A DNA stretch of 43,338 bases from Chrysochromulina parva (lineage: Eukaryota > Haptophyta > Prymnesiales > Chrysochromulinaceae): assembly GCA_002887195.1 (NCBI GenBank), contig PJAB01000095.1, forward strand, positions 1 through 43,338. Reading direction: 5' to 3'. This document shows, one piece after another, positions 28,438-39,600 of the stretch. The position numbers and the translations under genes are program-made. The notes below the pieces were generated by a model. It was not told where the DNA came from. It made no database searches and saw only the letters and a list, made by a program, of their open reading frames with translations. Positions within the stretch are counted from its first letter, which is position 1, and each line of letters begins with the position of its first letter.

Positions 28438-29598
28438 ATGATCGGAGACTTCGAAAAATCCTCCAAGGTGGCTCTCATCGAGAAGGAGGAGACTGGCTCT
28501 AAGGTGGTCAAGCGCAAGACGACCGAGGAGCGCATCGCAGGTATGCTCGCGGGTGCAGCGGCCAAAGCGGATGAGTCGGGCACCACCAAGGGCGCGGGCG
28601 AGTGCATGCGCGCGGCGACGCCCATCATCGTCATTGTGGTGAAGGCGTTGCAGTACATCGGTCCATTTTACATCAAGGTCTTCAATGTTGGCCACCAGAT
28701 CTACCTTCAGGCGCCCAAGAATGTGATCAAGATCACGTTCGGTGCCGCGCTCTGCGGCTTCGGCGGCACCTTCGCGGCGTCGATCGCCGCCATCGAGGCC
28801 TTCAACCAAATGGGCGGCGAGAAAGTGTTCACGACTTTCGAGTACTTGTGGGGCGAGCTCAAGACCATCCAGAAGAAGAACGAAACGGACGATCAGGTGG
28901 ACGCGGACAAGAACGGCCTCGCGGACGCCGACGAGCTGCTGGACGCAGGCAAGTTTGCTGATTACGCGTCGCGCAAGATCACGGTGACTATGACGGCGGT
29001 GAAGCAGCCCGAGAAGCTCCAGGAGGCCGTCGTCGGGCTTTGGGCCGCCTACATGGCCGTGCTCGCGACGCTGCGTCTAGAGTTTGCTCGTACTACCGCG
29101 ATGGCGATGGGCATCATCGATGTAGTCGAGCCCGCAATGGTACGCGTGCTAGCGGAGCCGGTGTCGAAGCTGCTCGGCAAGGATCTCGCGCACTGGGCGC
29201 ACACGATCCTCGACTCGGCCATCAAGATCGTCGCCATCATCTTCGCATGGTACCTCCAGATGATTATCTCGGCCTTCTATTCGGCCCTGCGTGGCGGGCG
29301 CATGATCGCCGATGGGTTGTGCGCGATCATCTCTGAGAAGGGCTGGACCGAGCTCGAGCTGCCGATCGTAGGGAAGGCCCTCAAGGGGGCCGCCGACCCG
29401 GAGACCAGCTACCTCGACGAGGCCATCCTCTACCCTTGCGCGGCCGTAGGCTTCTCCTACCAGATCCTGGTCGGGTTCGCGCTCCCCTTCCCCCTCAACC
29501 TGCTGCTACTGCCTCTGTCGATCGTCGAGTGGTTCTTGCGCTGGCAGATCACGATGACCAGCGGCGCCGGCGCCGATGCGGGTGCCGCGAGTGGCTAG
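28438..29598 (+). CDS. Uncharacterised multi-pass membrane protein with an EF-hand-like loop
   Basis: The frame encodes 386 aa without introns. After a polar N terminus (~55 residues) I see hydrophobic segments at about 60-82, 97-122, 200-235, 258-285 and 335-375, so roughly five to seven membrane passes. Between them lies DADKNGLADADE (near residue 160), which fits the 12-residue EF-hand loop (D1, D3, N5, G6, D9, E12). This suggests Ca2+ sensing on one side of the membrane. The C-terminal block YQILVGFALPFPLNLLLLPLSIVEWFLRW is striking and looks conserved, but I cannot name the family. It does not match the choline-transporter-like family well. The start follows an in-frame stop closely. Confidence 0.8.
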   Translation: MIGDFEKSSKVALIEKEETGSKVVKRKTTEERIAGMLAGAAAKADESGTTKGAGECMRAATPIIVIVVKALQYIGPFYIKVFNVGHQIYLQAPKNVIKITFGAALCGFGGTFAASIAAIEAFNQMGGEKVFTTFEYLWGELKTIQKKNETDDQVDADKNGLADADELLDAGKFADYASRKITVTMTAVKQPEKLQEAVVGLWAAYMAVLATLRLEFARTTAMAMGIIDVVEPAMVRVLAEPVSKLLGKDLAHWAHTILDSAIKIVAIIFAWYLQMIISAFYSALRGGRMIADGLCAIISEKGWTELELPIVGKALKGAADPETSYLDEAILYPCAAVGFSYQILVGFALPFPLNLLLLPLSIVEWFLRWQITMTSGAGADAGAASG

Positions 29599-29706
29599 GC
29601 TTCAATAGTGCCTAGCCTTCAATAGTGCCCCATCATGAGAGGGAGAGGCTGGGCACTATGCGAGTGGCTGGGCACTATGCGAGTGGCTAGGCGGCCCCTC
29701 TCATGA
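29587..29706. repeat. Inverted-repeat element flanked by 14-bp direct repeats at a stop codon
   Basis: GCGAGTGGCTAGGC at 29587-29600 includes the membrane protein's stop codon and is repeated at 29679-29692. Between the copies are two CTTCAATAGTGCC units, two 19-bp GCTGGGCACTATGCGAGTG units (29648-29685) and an 11-bp inverted repeat. The inverted repeat pairs TCATGAGAGGG (29633-29643) with CCCTCTCATGA (29696-29706). ATAGTGCCC also pairs with GGGCACTAT, giving a potential cruciform. Confidence 0.85.
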
Positions 29707-30485
29707 TTGTACCCACACGCCAGCGCTGCCGGGACGCATGGGGAGAGAGGGGGAAGAGCATGTCTGCATGTGGCCGAGGAGTGATCTACGGCATTGAGGA
29801 TTAAGCCGCCGTCCACCGCGCCGTACGGGCCTTTGTTTTAGTAAAAGGCCGTGGTGGGGTCTGTACTTGTCGTGTGTCATGACTTGTCAGGGAGCAGGGT
29901 CGGCCTGACGCACGCCCCTGGCTGTCGCGCCTCCCTGACCCGGTCCTGTGCGGTGACCCTGTGTGTCTGTGCGGTGCGTGTCGGTGTGTCTGTGTGGGAA
30001 CGTGTTGGAACGTGCGCGGCGACTGTCAACTTTTAGTGATTCGGATGGGCGCAGCACACGGCTGTCCGGCGCGCGGTCGACTCGCGCCTGACGAGGACTC
30101 AGGACCGTGCTCTGTGGCGGCCCGGCCGCTATGTATACTCTATTACAATCCGCTATCCGGTCTCGTCCGGAACGGTAAGAGCTAAGAGGAAAGCGGGCGA
30201 AGGTACTAGGTAGGCGGGCGGCTGGGGCGCGAGCCCGCTTACTTGAGATTCCCGCGCATGTTCCCGCGCCCGTTCGCCGTTTGCCAATTGCCCGGTTTGC
30301 GGACGCCGCGGTCGCACGCCCGGGGCGGGACGCCGCCGCGACCGCGCACGGCGCGGAAAACATCCATAGAAAACATCATGGAAATTGGAATTTAAAACCG
30401 AACGTCTCGTCCTCCTCCGCAGCGCGCTCCATCCATACTGGGTGTACCCCACTGCGTAGTCCACGTACCGATCTAAACTACGCTG
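29707..30485. other. Convergent 3' spacer before the STPGR gene
   Basis: This is about 780 bp between two convergent genes. A TGTGTGTC-rich stretch lies at 29955-30005 and a very GC-rich stretch at 30240-30360. Open frames here are not convincing and no RNA gene is recognised. Confidence 0.45.
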
Positions 30486-31199
30486 TCATCGTTGTTGCAA
30501 CGTCATCGGTCGTCCGCCAACATCCGAAAGCTGAGCCACGCGCGAGTGCAACGTCGAGAGCGCCGCTTTGAGCTTCGGGTCGGCCTCTGCAAACTTCGGG
30601 TCGGCCGACATCGCGACCGCGAGCGCGCGTGCCAGGCTCTTGCGTGATGACGGCTCCATGGCAGCCGCTTTTTCCTTGGCCAGTGCCTCGCGCTCGAGCG
30701 TGAGCTTGTCGGCGGCGCGGCTATAGTCGATCGGCCCAAGGACACTCTGGACCGAGTTATTCGATACGTGGTACTTGGAAAGGTCCACCTTTTCCATGTT
30801 GTCGCGCGTCGACGATCCCATGCCAAACGCGGGTGCGCTCGCGCTCTCGCTATTGATGCGCTGCTTGCCGAGTGCCCTGAAGGTGACGGGTCCGGGCCCA
30901 CCCACATTCCATTTGGGCGGCCCATCCAAGTTGACGCGCTTCTCCCCAAAGCTGTATTTGGGCGGTTCGTCACCCGCAAAGCCGGAGCGTCCCTTTTCAC
31001 CTCGCTGCGGATAGTACATCGGTCCGGGTGACAGGCCACCAATCTTGTTGTCATTCTCCCGGGCAAGCTCCGCACCAAGATAGGTTTTTGATGTGCCGAC
31101 CGGCGGCCGCCCATCGGTGCCAAAAGCCCACTTCGGAGCTGCATGGTAGCGAGAGTCGCCGCGCCTCGTGCCACCTATGGGACTCTCTGGAACGCTCAT
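30486..31199 (-). CDS. SHIPPO / sperm-tail PG-rich (STPGR) repeat flagellar protein
   Basis: The frame encodes 237 aa without introns. STPGR units are short PGPxxY...PxxxFG motifs of axonemal microtubule-associated proteins. I see YHAAPKWAFGTDGR (~18-31), SPGPMYYPQ..PPKYSFGEKR (~57-88) and GGPGPVTFRALGK..APAFGMGSS (~100-130). The C-terminal ~100 residues form a charged helical region without known domain. A role in the flagellar axoneme follows from the family. The gene is divergent from the uridine kinase gene, with ~220 bp between starts. Confidence 0.8.
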   Translation of the reverse strand: MSVPESPIGGTRRGDSRYHAAPKWAFGTDGRPPVGTSKTYLGAELARENDNKIGGLSPGPMYYPQRGEKGRSGFAGDEPPKYSFGEKRVNLDGPPKWNVGGPGPVTFRALGKQRINSESASAPAFGMGSSTRDNMEKVDLSKYHVSNNSVQSVLGPIDYSRAADKLTLEREALAKEKAAAMEPSSRKSLARALAVAMSADPKFAEADPKLKAALSTLHSRVAQLSDVGGRPMTLQQR

Positions 31200-31420
31200 G
31201 CCTGAGCACGAGGGGAGCGCGCGCCGCCAGACCCGGCTGCCTGGCTCGCTGCCAGGGGATGCGTTGTTCGTAACAGACGACTAATTAGCTTGCTTGAAAT
31301 AGAAAGCCGAAACGGCGCGCAATTCCTCTCCGACACTTTCAAAGTTCTTGCAGTTCGTGCGAGGGTCATTTCGTGGGGCTTCGCGGTTGCAGATTCGTCC
31401 ACGTCGCGCGCGAATCCATG

Positions 31421-32432
31421 TTGCAGCGGCTCCTGTCACGTCGCAGCATAAGCATGGCCGCGGCGAGCGTCGCAGGTGGCGCAGGTGCAATTGCATACCT
31501 CAGCAGCCATAGCAGCTCCTCGGAGCCTCACAGTGACGCGAAGAGCAGTTTGTCCGAGTTTCAAAGGGCGCCACCAATGCGACGGGGGTCAATCGATGTG
31601 ATGCAACCAATGAGCCAGCCAGGTGTGAGCGAAGACTCGCCCGTCTTCGTCGGCATCTGCGGTGGCACAGGCTCTGGGAAAACGACCGTCGCTGAGTCCA
31701 TCGCGCGCAGGCTGCAGGGGCACGGGGACCGCGTCACGCACATCAGCCACGACAATTACTACAAGCCCCTCGAAAATTTATCTCTCAAGGAACGTACGAA
31801 GCAGAACTTCGATCATCCCGACTCTCTGGACACGGCCCTGATGGTCCAGCATCTTGCAGAGCTCAAGGCCGGCCGGAGGGTGAATATCCCGACATGTAAG
31901 CAGCTGCGCCACCGCTTCAGAAGTCGGCGGCTGCACCACCACACTGCGCGGCACGCCGGCTGAGTGCTTCTCTCTCGCGAGCGCTCTCGCGCGCTCTCTT
32001 ACGCCCGCATGCGCGCTCGCGTATGCCTGCGCAGATGACTTTGCGACGTACGGCCCCGGGGTGCCCGAGACGATCGAGAAGGCGCCTGCGCGCGTCGTGC
32101 TCGTAGAGGGCATCCTCATCTATGATCACCCGCAGCTGCGCGACCTGCTCGACATCAAGATCTTCGTGGACACGGACGCGGACGTGCGCTTCATCCGGCG
32201 CCTCAAGCGTGACCTCCAGGACCGTGGGCGAGAGGTGGGCGCCGTCATCGAGCAATACCTCGAGACTGTGCGCCCCATGCACAACCAATTCGTAGAGCCA
32301 TCCAAGCGGTATGCTGACGTGATCATCCCGACGGGCTTGAACTCGGTCGCCCTAGAGATGGTGATCGCGCGCCTCGAGCAGATCCTTGCTGCGGAGCCGC
32401 AGAGCGGCAGCACCGGCACGGCCACAGCCTGA
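31421..32432 (+). CDS. UCK: Uridine kinase (uridine/cytidine kinase family)
   Basis: Exons are 31421-31895 and 32035-32432, giving 290 aa. The 139-bp GT-AG intron splits Tyr in NIPT-YDFATYG, and splicing restores the family sequence. The enzyme phosphorylates uridine (and usually cytidine) in pyrimidine salvage. The P-loop GGTGSGKT lies at ~82-89. [68 protein letters not shown] and [21 protein letters not shown] are all classical. Residues 1-~35 ([21 protein letters not shown]) look like an organellar transit or membrane-anchor leader, which is unusual for this mostly cytosolic enzyme. An in-frame ATG at 31373 would add 16 residues. Confidence 0.93.
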
Positions 32433-32614
32433 GCCATCCGAGCAACCGGACCTGACGCGCATCTCAGTTGTTCCGCCCGGAGCTGACGTGACCCCACGAA
32501 CGGTACACCCCAAAAGAGGAGACGCAAGTTGAGTCCATCAAACATGTTTAGACTAGACTTAAGAGGTCGTTTACAATTGCAACGAACATAGGGTGAACAA
32601 TGCAGCGCCAGGAC

Positions 32615-32977
32615 CTAATTCCGCTGGTCATCGCGTGCGCTGCTCCGTAGCTCAGGCAACGGTGCACCAACAGAGCGGCCCTTGGCCACGTCGGCCACAT
32701 CCATCTGCGAAAATGTGCGCCACCAGCTGGTGAGCCCGTCTCGCACAGGCGTGAAGCAATGCGTGCCTTCGCCCCAGTCGGAGAAGATGAGCACCGTGGT
32801 GATCGTCGCGCACGCAAGCACTTTCAAGACGCGTAGCCTGCCAAGGAAAGTCTTCGAGAGCTGTGCCTTGCCGTCCGCCGCCCACACGTCGAGGTACATG
32901 CGGCCATTGTCGAACTCGTACGTCTGCACCTTGGGGCGGATCGTCGAGTCGTGACCTTCCTTCACCATTCTTGCCAA
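32615..32977 (-). CDS. Small single-helix membrane protein, unknown function
   Basis: The frame encodes 120 aa. It has a polar N terminus (VQTYEFDNGRMYLDVWAADG), one hydrophobic helix at about residues 50-66 (VLKVLACATITTVLIF) and a polar tail with aromatic residues (DGLTSWWRTFSQMD). No family is recognised. The balanced, non-repetitive composition and isolated position between two longer genes support a real gene. A start at 32968 (MVKEGHD) is an alternative. Confidence 0.55.
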   Translation of the reverse strand: MARMVKEGHDSTIRPKVQTYEFDNGRMYLDVWAADGKAQLSKTFLGRLRVLKVLACATITTVLIFSDWGEGTHCFTPVRDGLTSWWRTFSQMDVADVAKGRSVGAPLPELRSSARDDQRN

Positions 32978-33678
32978 CCTCGAGACGAAAATTGTGTGAA
33001 CGTGGGCTGTTAATACTCGGCCGCCGTCGGGGAAAAATATTTTAGGTAGGGCACGCAGAATTAGTTTTATGGAGGGGCGTGGGCCTGGCGTTCGTTGAGC
33101 TAGTCGTCATCGGAAAGTGTGATTCGGGTGATTCGAAGACGGTTGTTTCATTCCGCAATACACCACCAGCTTGATTTCCGCGCGGCGGCTGTGGCGGTGA
33201 ATTACAGAGGCGTCGGTTGCGAGCCGAGCAGGTCATATCGGGCGCGATAGAGGTCGGCGACCGACGCGCGCGCGCAGCGGAGGGGTGGCTGCCTTTTTGC
33301 GACCTGCCGAAACGGCAAAGCCGATTCGGACCAGCTTTCTCGCGCGCATCTGGCTCGCATGGTGGGGCGCCATAACTACAACTACACCGTCTCAACGAGG
33401 GCGGCTCCGCACCCCTCGGTCATCAACGAGGGCGGCTCCGCACCCCTCGGTCAACACAAGTACTGAGTACTCGCTTGCTCGAGTTGTAAATGATGGTACT
33501 CTATTCTAAATCTACTCTCTACTGATCTGAGTCCTGACCGCGGATCCGATCCGATGGCGGAACTATGCTATACGCAACGTCCGGTCTAGACGGTCTCCCC
33601 TCCATTGCAAAGTTGTGAGCTAGGTCTCTACCAGGACTAGTACTACAGAACCACTCGCTTCTTTCAGTTTTGAGGCTT
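32978..33678. other. Spacer between the small membrane protein and the giant ARM gene
   Basis: This 700-bp region lies 5' of the small gene and 3' of the giant gene, both on the minus strand. It holds a 31-bp direct duplication (33392-33453) and several AT-rich patches (33020-33080, 33480-33530). No gene or RNA is recognised. Confidence 0.5.
33392..33453. repeat. 31-bp tandem duplication
   Basis: The 31-bp unit beginning TCAACGAGGGCGGCTCC is present twice head to tail (33392-33422, 33423-33453). Confidence 0.9.
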
Positions 33679-36600
33679 CTATTCCGGTGTGCGGATCCTG
33701 TATGCTGTGCTAAAAGCTGGCAACGATGAGTCAAGAGTCGAATGACCTGAAGTCGGCCCTTTCCAGGGCTCAATGGGTGTAGCTCTGAAGGCGGGATCGA
33801 CGAGGCGCGCGCTCGGCTTGGCGCGCGGCGAGGGCTCCGCCGCGTGCTGTCGCCATGCCTGCTGCAACGTGGGCGTCTGCAGCGCCGCCGCCGCCGCGAG
33901 CAAGCTATCCAGGGGCTCTACCACCGTCTCCGCCACCAGCGGAGGTAAAGCGTCGGCGCCCGTCAATCCCACCCGCCGGCGTGGCGCAAGGGTCTCGGTG
34001 GGCAGCTGCCCCTGAGGCCCGAGCTGGCCGTATCTCGGCGAGAGCATTGCTGGCAGTCCGTGGCCTTCAGAAGGCAGCAGCCCTGGAGGCCGAAGCTCGC
34101 CGTACTGAGCCCGGGGCTTGACAAACCTAGGCGAGATCAGCGCAGGCAGAGCGTCTGCCGCAGGCTCGGCGGGTGGTCGGCCCGGCAGTCGAGCCTGTCG
34201 GCGACGCCGCCCCTGCGTGCGATGAAACGCCCTTAGAAGTTCGGGAGGACCCGTGAGGTACGGCCCCGAGTCGTACACCCGATCGAGGCGCGCCTCAATC
34301 GCCAAGACGCGAGCCTCGAGAAGCGTCTCTGTCGGAAGGCTCGCGTATTGGCGTTCAAGGCTCAAAGTACTTGCCTTTGCGTAGAGGTTCGCATATTGTG
34401 CTGAGGTGATTGGGCCGCCTGGGGTTCTTTCGCATATTGTGCTGATTGGGCCGCCTGGGGTTCTTGGGCCTATTCGGCTTGGAGCAGCGCCCGCAGCAAC
34501 GGTCGGGCCCGCTGCGCAAGCCACGCCCGCTGCATCCAGCGCGCCCAGCGCGCCTGCTGTATCGATCGAGCCTGTGGCCATCGAGGGCTCGGCCTCTCGC
34601 CAGTGCACCACCGCGGGTCCCAACGCCGGCGAGTTTGTTTGCTGAATGGGGGCTTCCGTGGCTTCATCTTCTAAGTGACGACCCAGCTGTGCGAGCCGCG
34701 CGAGGACGTGAGCCAACTTTCGCGGCTCGCTAGATGCACCAAGCTGCCGCGGCGTGGAGCTGAGCGCCTGCAGCAGCTCGCGCCGGGGACGTGTCATTGG
34801 GCGCCCGGGCTGCCCAGCCGGCCGTCTTTCACGCGTCTCGGCAGCCCACGCCTGCGCCCGCCGCGGGCCTTCGAAGGCCCATCGGAGGAACGCACGCCTC
34901 ACCGAGCGTTTGATCTCGAGCCGCAGATGCTCGATAACCATCGCAATGTGACGCTTACACCGATGGCACTCGTGCGTGAAAGCCAGCCATACGCACAACG
35001 TTCTGAACCGCGGTAGGAAGAGCGCGTACTCGGTTGCCCGCGTGTCGAGGGCGTGGCCGTGCCGCCCGTTCTGCGCAAGCAAGGCATATTCAAGCAGTGA
35101 ATGCAGCATCGCACCGTCGACCCGGCGGCGCTTGTATTCCGTTGCCGTGGAGAGCAGCCGGGCTACCCCCTTGTGGCCGCCGTTGCCGCGGCGGAGCAGA
35201 CGCGACCGTTCACTTGCCCACGCGCGCCACGCCGCCCACATCGACGCGGCCAACCCACGCCACACGCCATTCTCCCACGCCATCGCTGGCATCAGCGGCT
35301 TAATCCACGCGACTGCGCACCAGTGCTCAGAGGCACGCGTCGCCCACTTTGCTGCCTCGCGCCGGCGCTCGACCCATACCAGCCAGAGGTCCCATCCTTC
35401 GTGTTGCCGCCGCATGCTAAAGTGTCGCCAGACCGTCTTTTTGCGCGCCGCAAACGCGCGGTCCTCGAACACGTGCCCCCGCCACGTGTTCAGCCCCTCA
35501 GCGGGCGCCCTGCTCTGCCGCATCCTTTGAGCCTCGAACCCACGGCGCAGCGCCTCGCGTTCAAGGGCGCCGTAGCGGCGCTCCGTAAGCAGCGGCTCGA
35601 TCGGGCGCGTCAGTTGCACCTTGATCCCACGACGCGCTGCCACGCTAGCAAGGGCACGAAAGCAGCGGTCCTCGTGCGCGCGCATGCGCCATTCGTCGAG
35701 CGATGTGGCGAGCACCTCGCGGATCAGCGTACCACGAGCATGCCAGGACCCGAGCGCCAAGCGCACGGCACGCTCGTACTTTGCCTGCTCGCGCCACTCG
35801 CCGAGCACCTTCGTAAGTGCGGCGCGCTCGTTCCTCGCCACCATCACCGTCGTGAGTGCCCGCGTAAGTGAGATCGTCGCCAACGCCCTCGCCGCCACCG
35901 CTGTGGCTGCCTCCGATGTCGCCACCGCCGCCTCCATCGCCCTCGCTATCGCTTTCGCAGGCCTCTCATCGATGGCCTCGGTAATATCGGCCAGCCGCGC
36001 CACCTCTTCGATGACCTCGTTGATGACTTCCTCTGCAACCTTCTTCACCGCCGCCCGTCGTTGCAGCTCCTGCTCCCGCACCAGCTCCCGCACCAGCTCC
36101 TGCACCAGCTCCTGCACCAGCTCCTGCACCAGCTCCTGCACCTGCTCCTGAACCAGCTCCTGCACCAGCTTCTGCTCCTGCTCCTGCATCAGCTGCTGCG
36201 AGCGAGCAGCGGCAAGCGCTGCTTCAGCTACGGTTGCCGCCTCTGCAGCTGCCTTCGCCTCCGCCGCCGCATCCTCAGCAGCCACCTTGGTCTCGGCTGC
36301 TCGCCGTAGTGCCGCAGCAGCCTCCTCGGCCTTTGACTTGAGCCTTTTGCCAAACGTCTTCACCTTGGACAATAGAGAAATGAGCTGCAGCCGCCCAGCA
36401 GCGGCCGATTCATTGACCTGCGCCGCCTCGCCGATGACTTCGTCGATGACCTCGGCGATCTCGGCGACACGGGCTACCTCATCAATGGCATTGCTGATGA
36501 CCTCCTTGATGACTTCCTCTGCAACTTCTTTTGCCATGCCGTCCTTAAGAACATAGAGCTTCCAGCCGCGCCGCCACCCCTTGAGATCGATGCGGCCATT

Positions 36601-39600
36601 GCCGTTGATATCCATGGACGTCACGATGCTCTCTATTCTCTCTTCGGGCAAATCGCCTCGGCTGCGAAGAAAGGCGCCCATTTCAGCCAGCGGGATAGAG
36701 TCGCTTTCTTTATCGGTAGCCACAGCGGCCGCCTTGATGGTAGCCTTCAGCTGCTTGATCTTCGGCATGAGCTCGGCCACATTGGCATAGTCCTCGACCT
36801 CCACCGCTTGCTTGAGATCCGCCTGCAGCTCGGTCAAGCGCATCGTGTTTCTCTGGGCCGCCTCGGCGCTGCCTACCTTGTCGGTGGCAGCCGCGGCCGC
36901 CTCGATGGTAGCCTTGAGCTGCTTTATCTGCGGCATGAGCTCGGCCGCCTTGGTATAGTCCTCGACCTCGACCGCTTGCTTGAGATCCGCCTGCAGGTCG
37001 ATCAAGCGTGCCGCGTTCCCCTGGGCCGTCTCGATGCTCATCTTGGCGACCGCGAAAAAAAGGCTGTCTGGCTCAGTGGTGTTATACTCAACCGGCACCG
37101 TGGCTGGCGGCTCCTCCGCGACATCGTCCGCAGGTGCGAAGAGCTTCCAGCCGCGTCGCCACTCGTCCAGGTCAATGCTGCCGTCGTCGTTGGTGTCCAA
37201 GAAAGTCTCCATCCTCTGAATCATCTCTACTGGCATATCGCCTCGGCTGCGCAGGTAGTCGCCCATCGCAGCCAGAGGGATGGAGTCGCCCCCCTGGGCA
37301 ACCGCGTTGAAGAGGCTATCCGAAACAACGATGTCATAAGATTGTGGGATTTCGTTGACTGCAGAGGCGAGTGCCGCCTCGGCTGCGGCGGCCGTCTCAG
37401 CAGCCGCCTGCGCTTCCGCCGCCGCCTTCTCAGCAGCCTCGTTTGCCTCGGCCGCCCGCAGTGCCGCTGCCTCGAGGGCTTTCGACTTTAGATGGATGCC
37501 AAACGCCTTGACCTTTGTGGATACCCCGAGCTGCAGCCGTCCGGCAGCGGCCGATTCGGCGACCCGCACTACCTCGTTGATAACTTCGTCGATGACCTCC
37601 TTAATCTCGGCGATCCGTACCACCTCGTCGATGGCATCGTCGATGACCACTTCGATCTCAATGATCCGTGCCACCTCGTCGATGGTTCCGCCGATGAGCT
37701 CACCGGTGACATTGCTGACGACCCCCTCTACAACCTCCTTCGCCGCGGACGCTTGAAGGGCATTTGACCTTAAATAGATACCGAACGCCTGGACCTTGGT
37801 GGACACCCCGAGCTGCCGTCGCCCGGAAGCAGCCGATTCGGCAATCCGAGACAGCTCAATCGGCGTGTCGTCCGCGGGTGCGAAGAGCTCCCAGCGTCTC
37901 CGCCACTCGTCCCGATCAATACTGCCGTTGGTGTCCACAGAGGTCACCATGCCCTCTATTGCCTCTTCGGGCAAGTCGCCTCGGCTGCGCAGGTAGTCGC
38001 CCATCGCTTCCAGCGGAAAGGAGTCGCCCCCTTGGGCGACCGCGTTGAAGAGGCTATTTGCCACAGTGATTTCATACTGTCCCGGCACCACTGCTGACGG
38101 CTCCTCCGCGACATCGTCCGCAGGTGCGAAGAGCTTCCAGCCGCGTCGCCACTCGTCCAGGTCAATGCTGCCGTCGTCTTTGGTGTCCAAGAAAGTCTCC
38201 ATCCTCTGAATCATCTCTACTGGCATATCGCCTCGGCTGCGCAGGTAGTCGCCCATCGCGGCCAGAGGGATGGAGTCGCCCCCCTGGGCAACCGCGTTGA
38301 AGACGATATCCGCCACGAGGGTGTCTTTGTAAATTGGGGTTCCCGAAGCCTCAGCTGCGGCGGCCGCCTCCGCAGCCGCCTGCGCCTCCGCCGGAGCCTT
38401 GTCAACATCCGCGTTGGACTCGGCTGCCCGCCGCAACGCCGAGGCAACCCGAGGCGAAGGCGGCAGCCGAGGCGAAGGCGGCAACCCAACACCGACAGCC
38501 TCAGCGTACTCCCTCAATTTCACCTCCTCGCTCTCCAAATCTGCTGAGGTCAAGGTAGGCAAGGCCAGCGAGATGGGCAGCGGGGGCGACGAGGCTAATG
38601 CTGCTCTGATTCGTTTGCGCGGCCCCAAGCGGAGGCCCAGCTCTGCCAGGTCGGCTTCGCTCAGTAGAGCAAGATCGCTCACGCTCTTGACGTCCTCGGC
38701 AACCAGAATGTCATACGCGTCCGGTGAGCTCACGCCAGGCGATCGTAAAAAGTGTGCGAGCTCAGCAAAGAAAGGCTCGCTTGCCTCTTTGTCTGACGCT
38801 TCCTTGGCCTCCGCCTCCGCCTTCTCTGCCGCCACCGCCTTTGCCATCGCCTCCGCCTTCGCCTCCGCCTTCGCCTTCGCCTTCGCCTCCGCCTCTGCCT
38901 TTGCCTCCGCCTCCTCATCCGCCTTCGCCATAGCCTCCGCCGCCGCCTCCTCTTCCAACCTCCTTATAAGTTCCATGTGCCGCAGGCGCAGCTCCTTCGC
39001 CTCCGCCTCCTCCGCCTTCGCCTCTGCCTGCGCCTCCACCACAGAGGTCGCCATGCTCTCAATCTCCTCTTCTGGCATGTTGCCTCGGCTGCGCAGGTAA
39101 GCCTTCGCCTTCGCCTTCGCCGCCTTCGCCTCCGCCTTCGCCTCCGCCGCCACCTGCGACTCGAGAGCCTTTTCGAGCGCCGCCCTCTTTGCTTCCAGCT
39201 TTCGCTGCCGGAAGGTCCTGCTGCCCTTGTACATTTTTGCGGCTGCACTAATAAGTTTGATTGCGCGCTTCTGGCGGAACATCTGGACGAAGGCGTCTCG
39301 CTGGCGCAGCCCGATTGTTTGGAGCGCCTTTCGACTAACCTTTGGTGAAGGTAGCCCGGCATACTTGCTCGAAACCTGCATGTTGCGCAGCGTGCCTGCC
39401 GCGTAGCGCACAATCGCCGCGTCCTTGTGCTTGAGTAGCTGCTCGAGGTGGCGCTGCGTGCTTGCCGCAACAAGGACCTGGCACCATGCCGGGTCATGCG
39501 CCAGGTTTTGGAGGTTGGCAATCGCCGAGCGCACGACGTTGACGTCTTTGTCCTGCAGGCATTCTAGGAGCGGCCCAGACCCGCCCGCCTCGAGCAGCGT

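Noticed and set aside
29887..30363. 158-aa minus-strand frame in the spacer before the STPGR gene
   Set aside because: Arg/Ala/Pro-rich with no domain; the DNA there is GC-rich low-complexity sequence.
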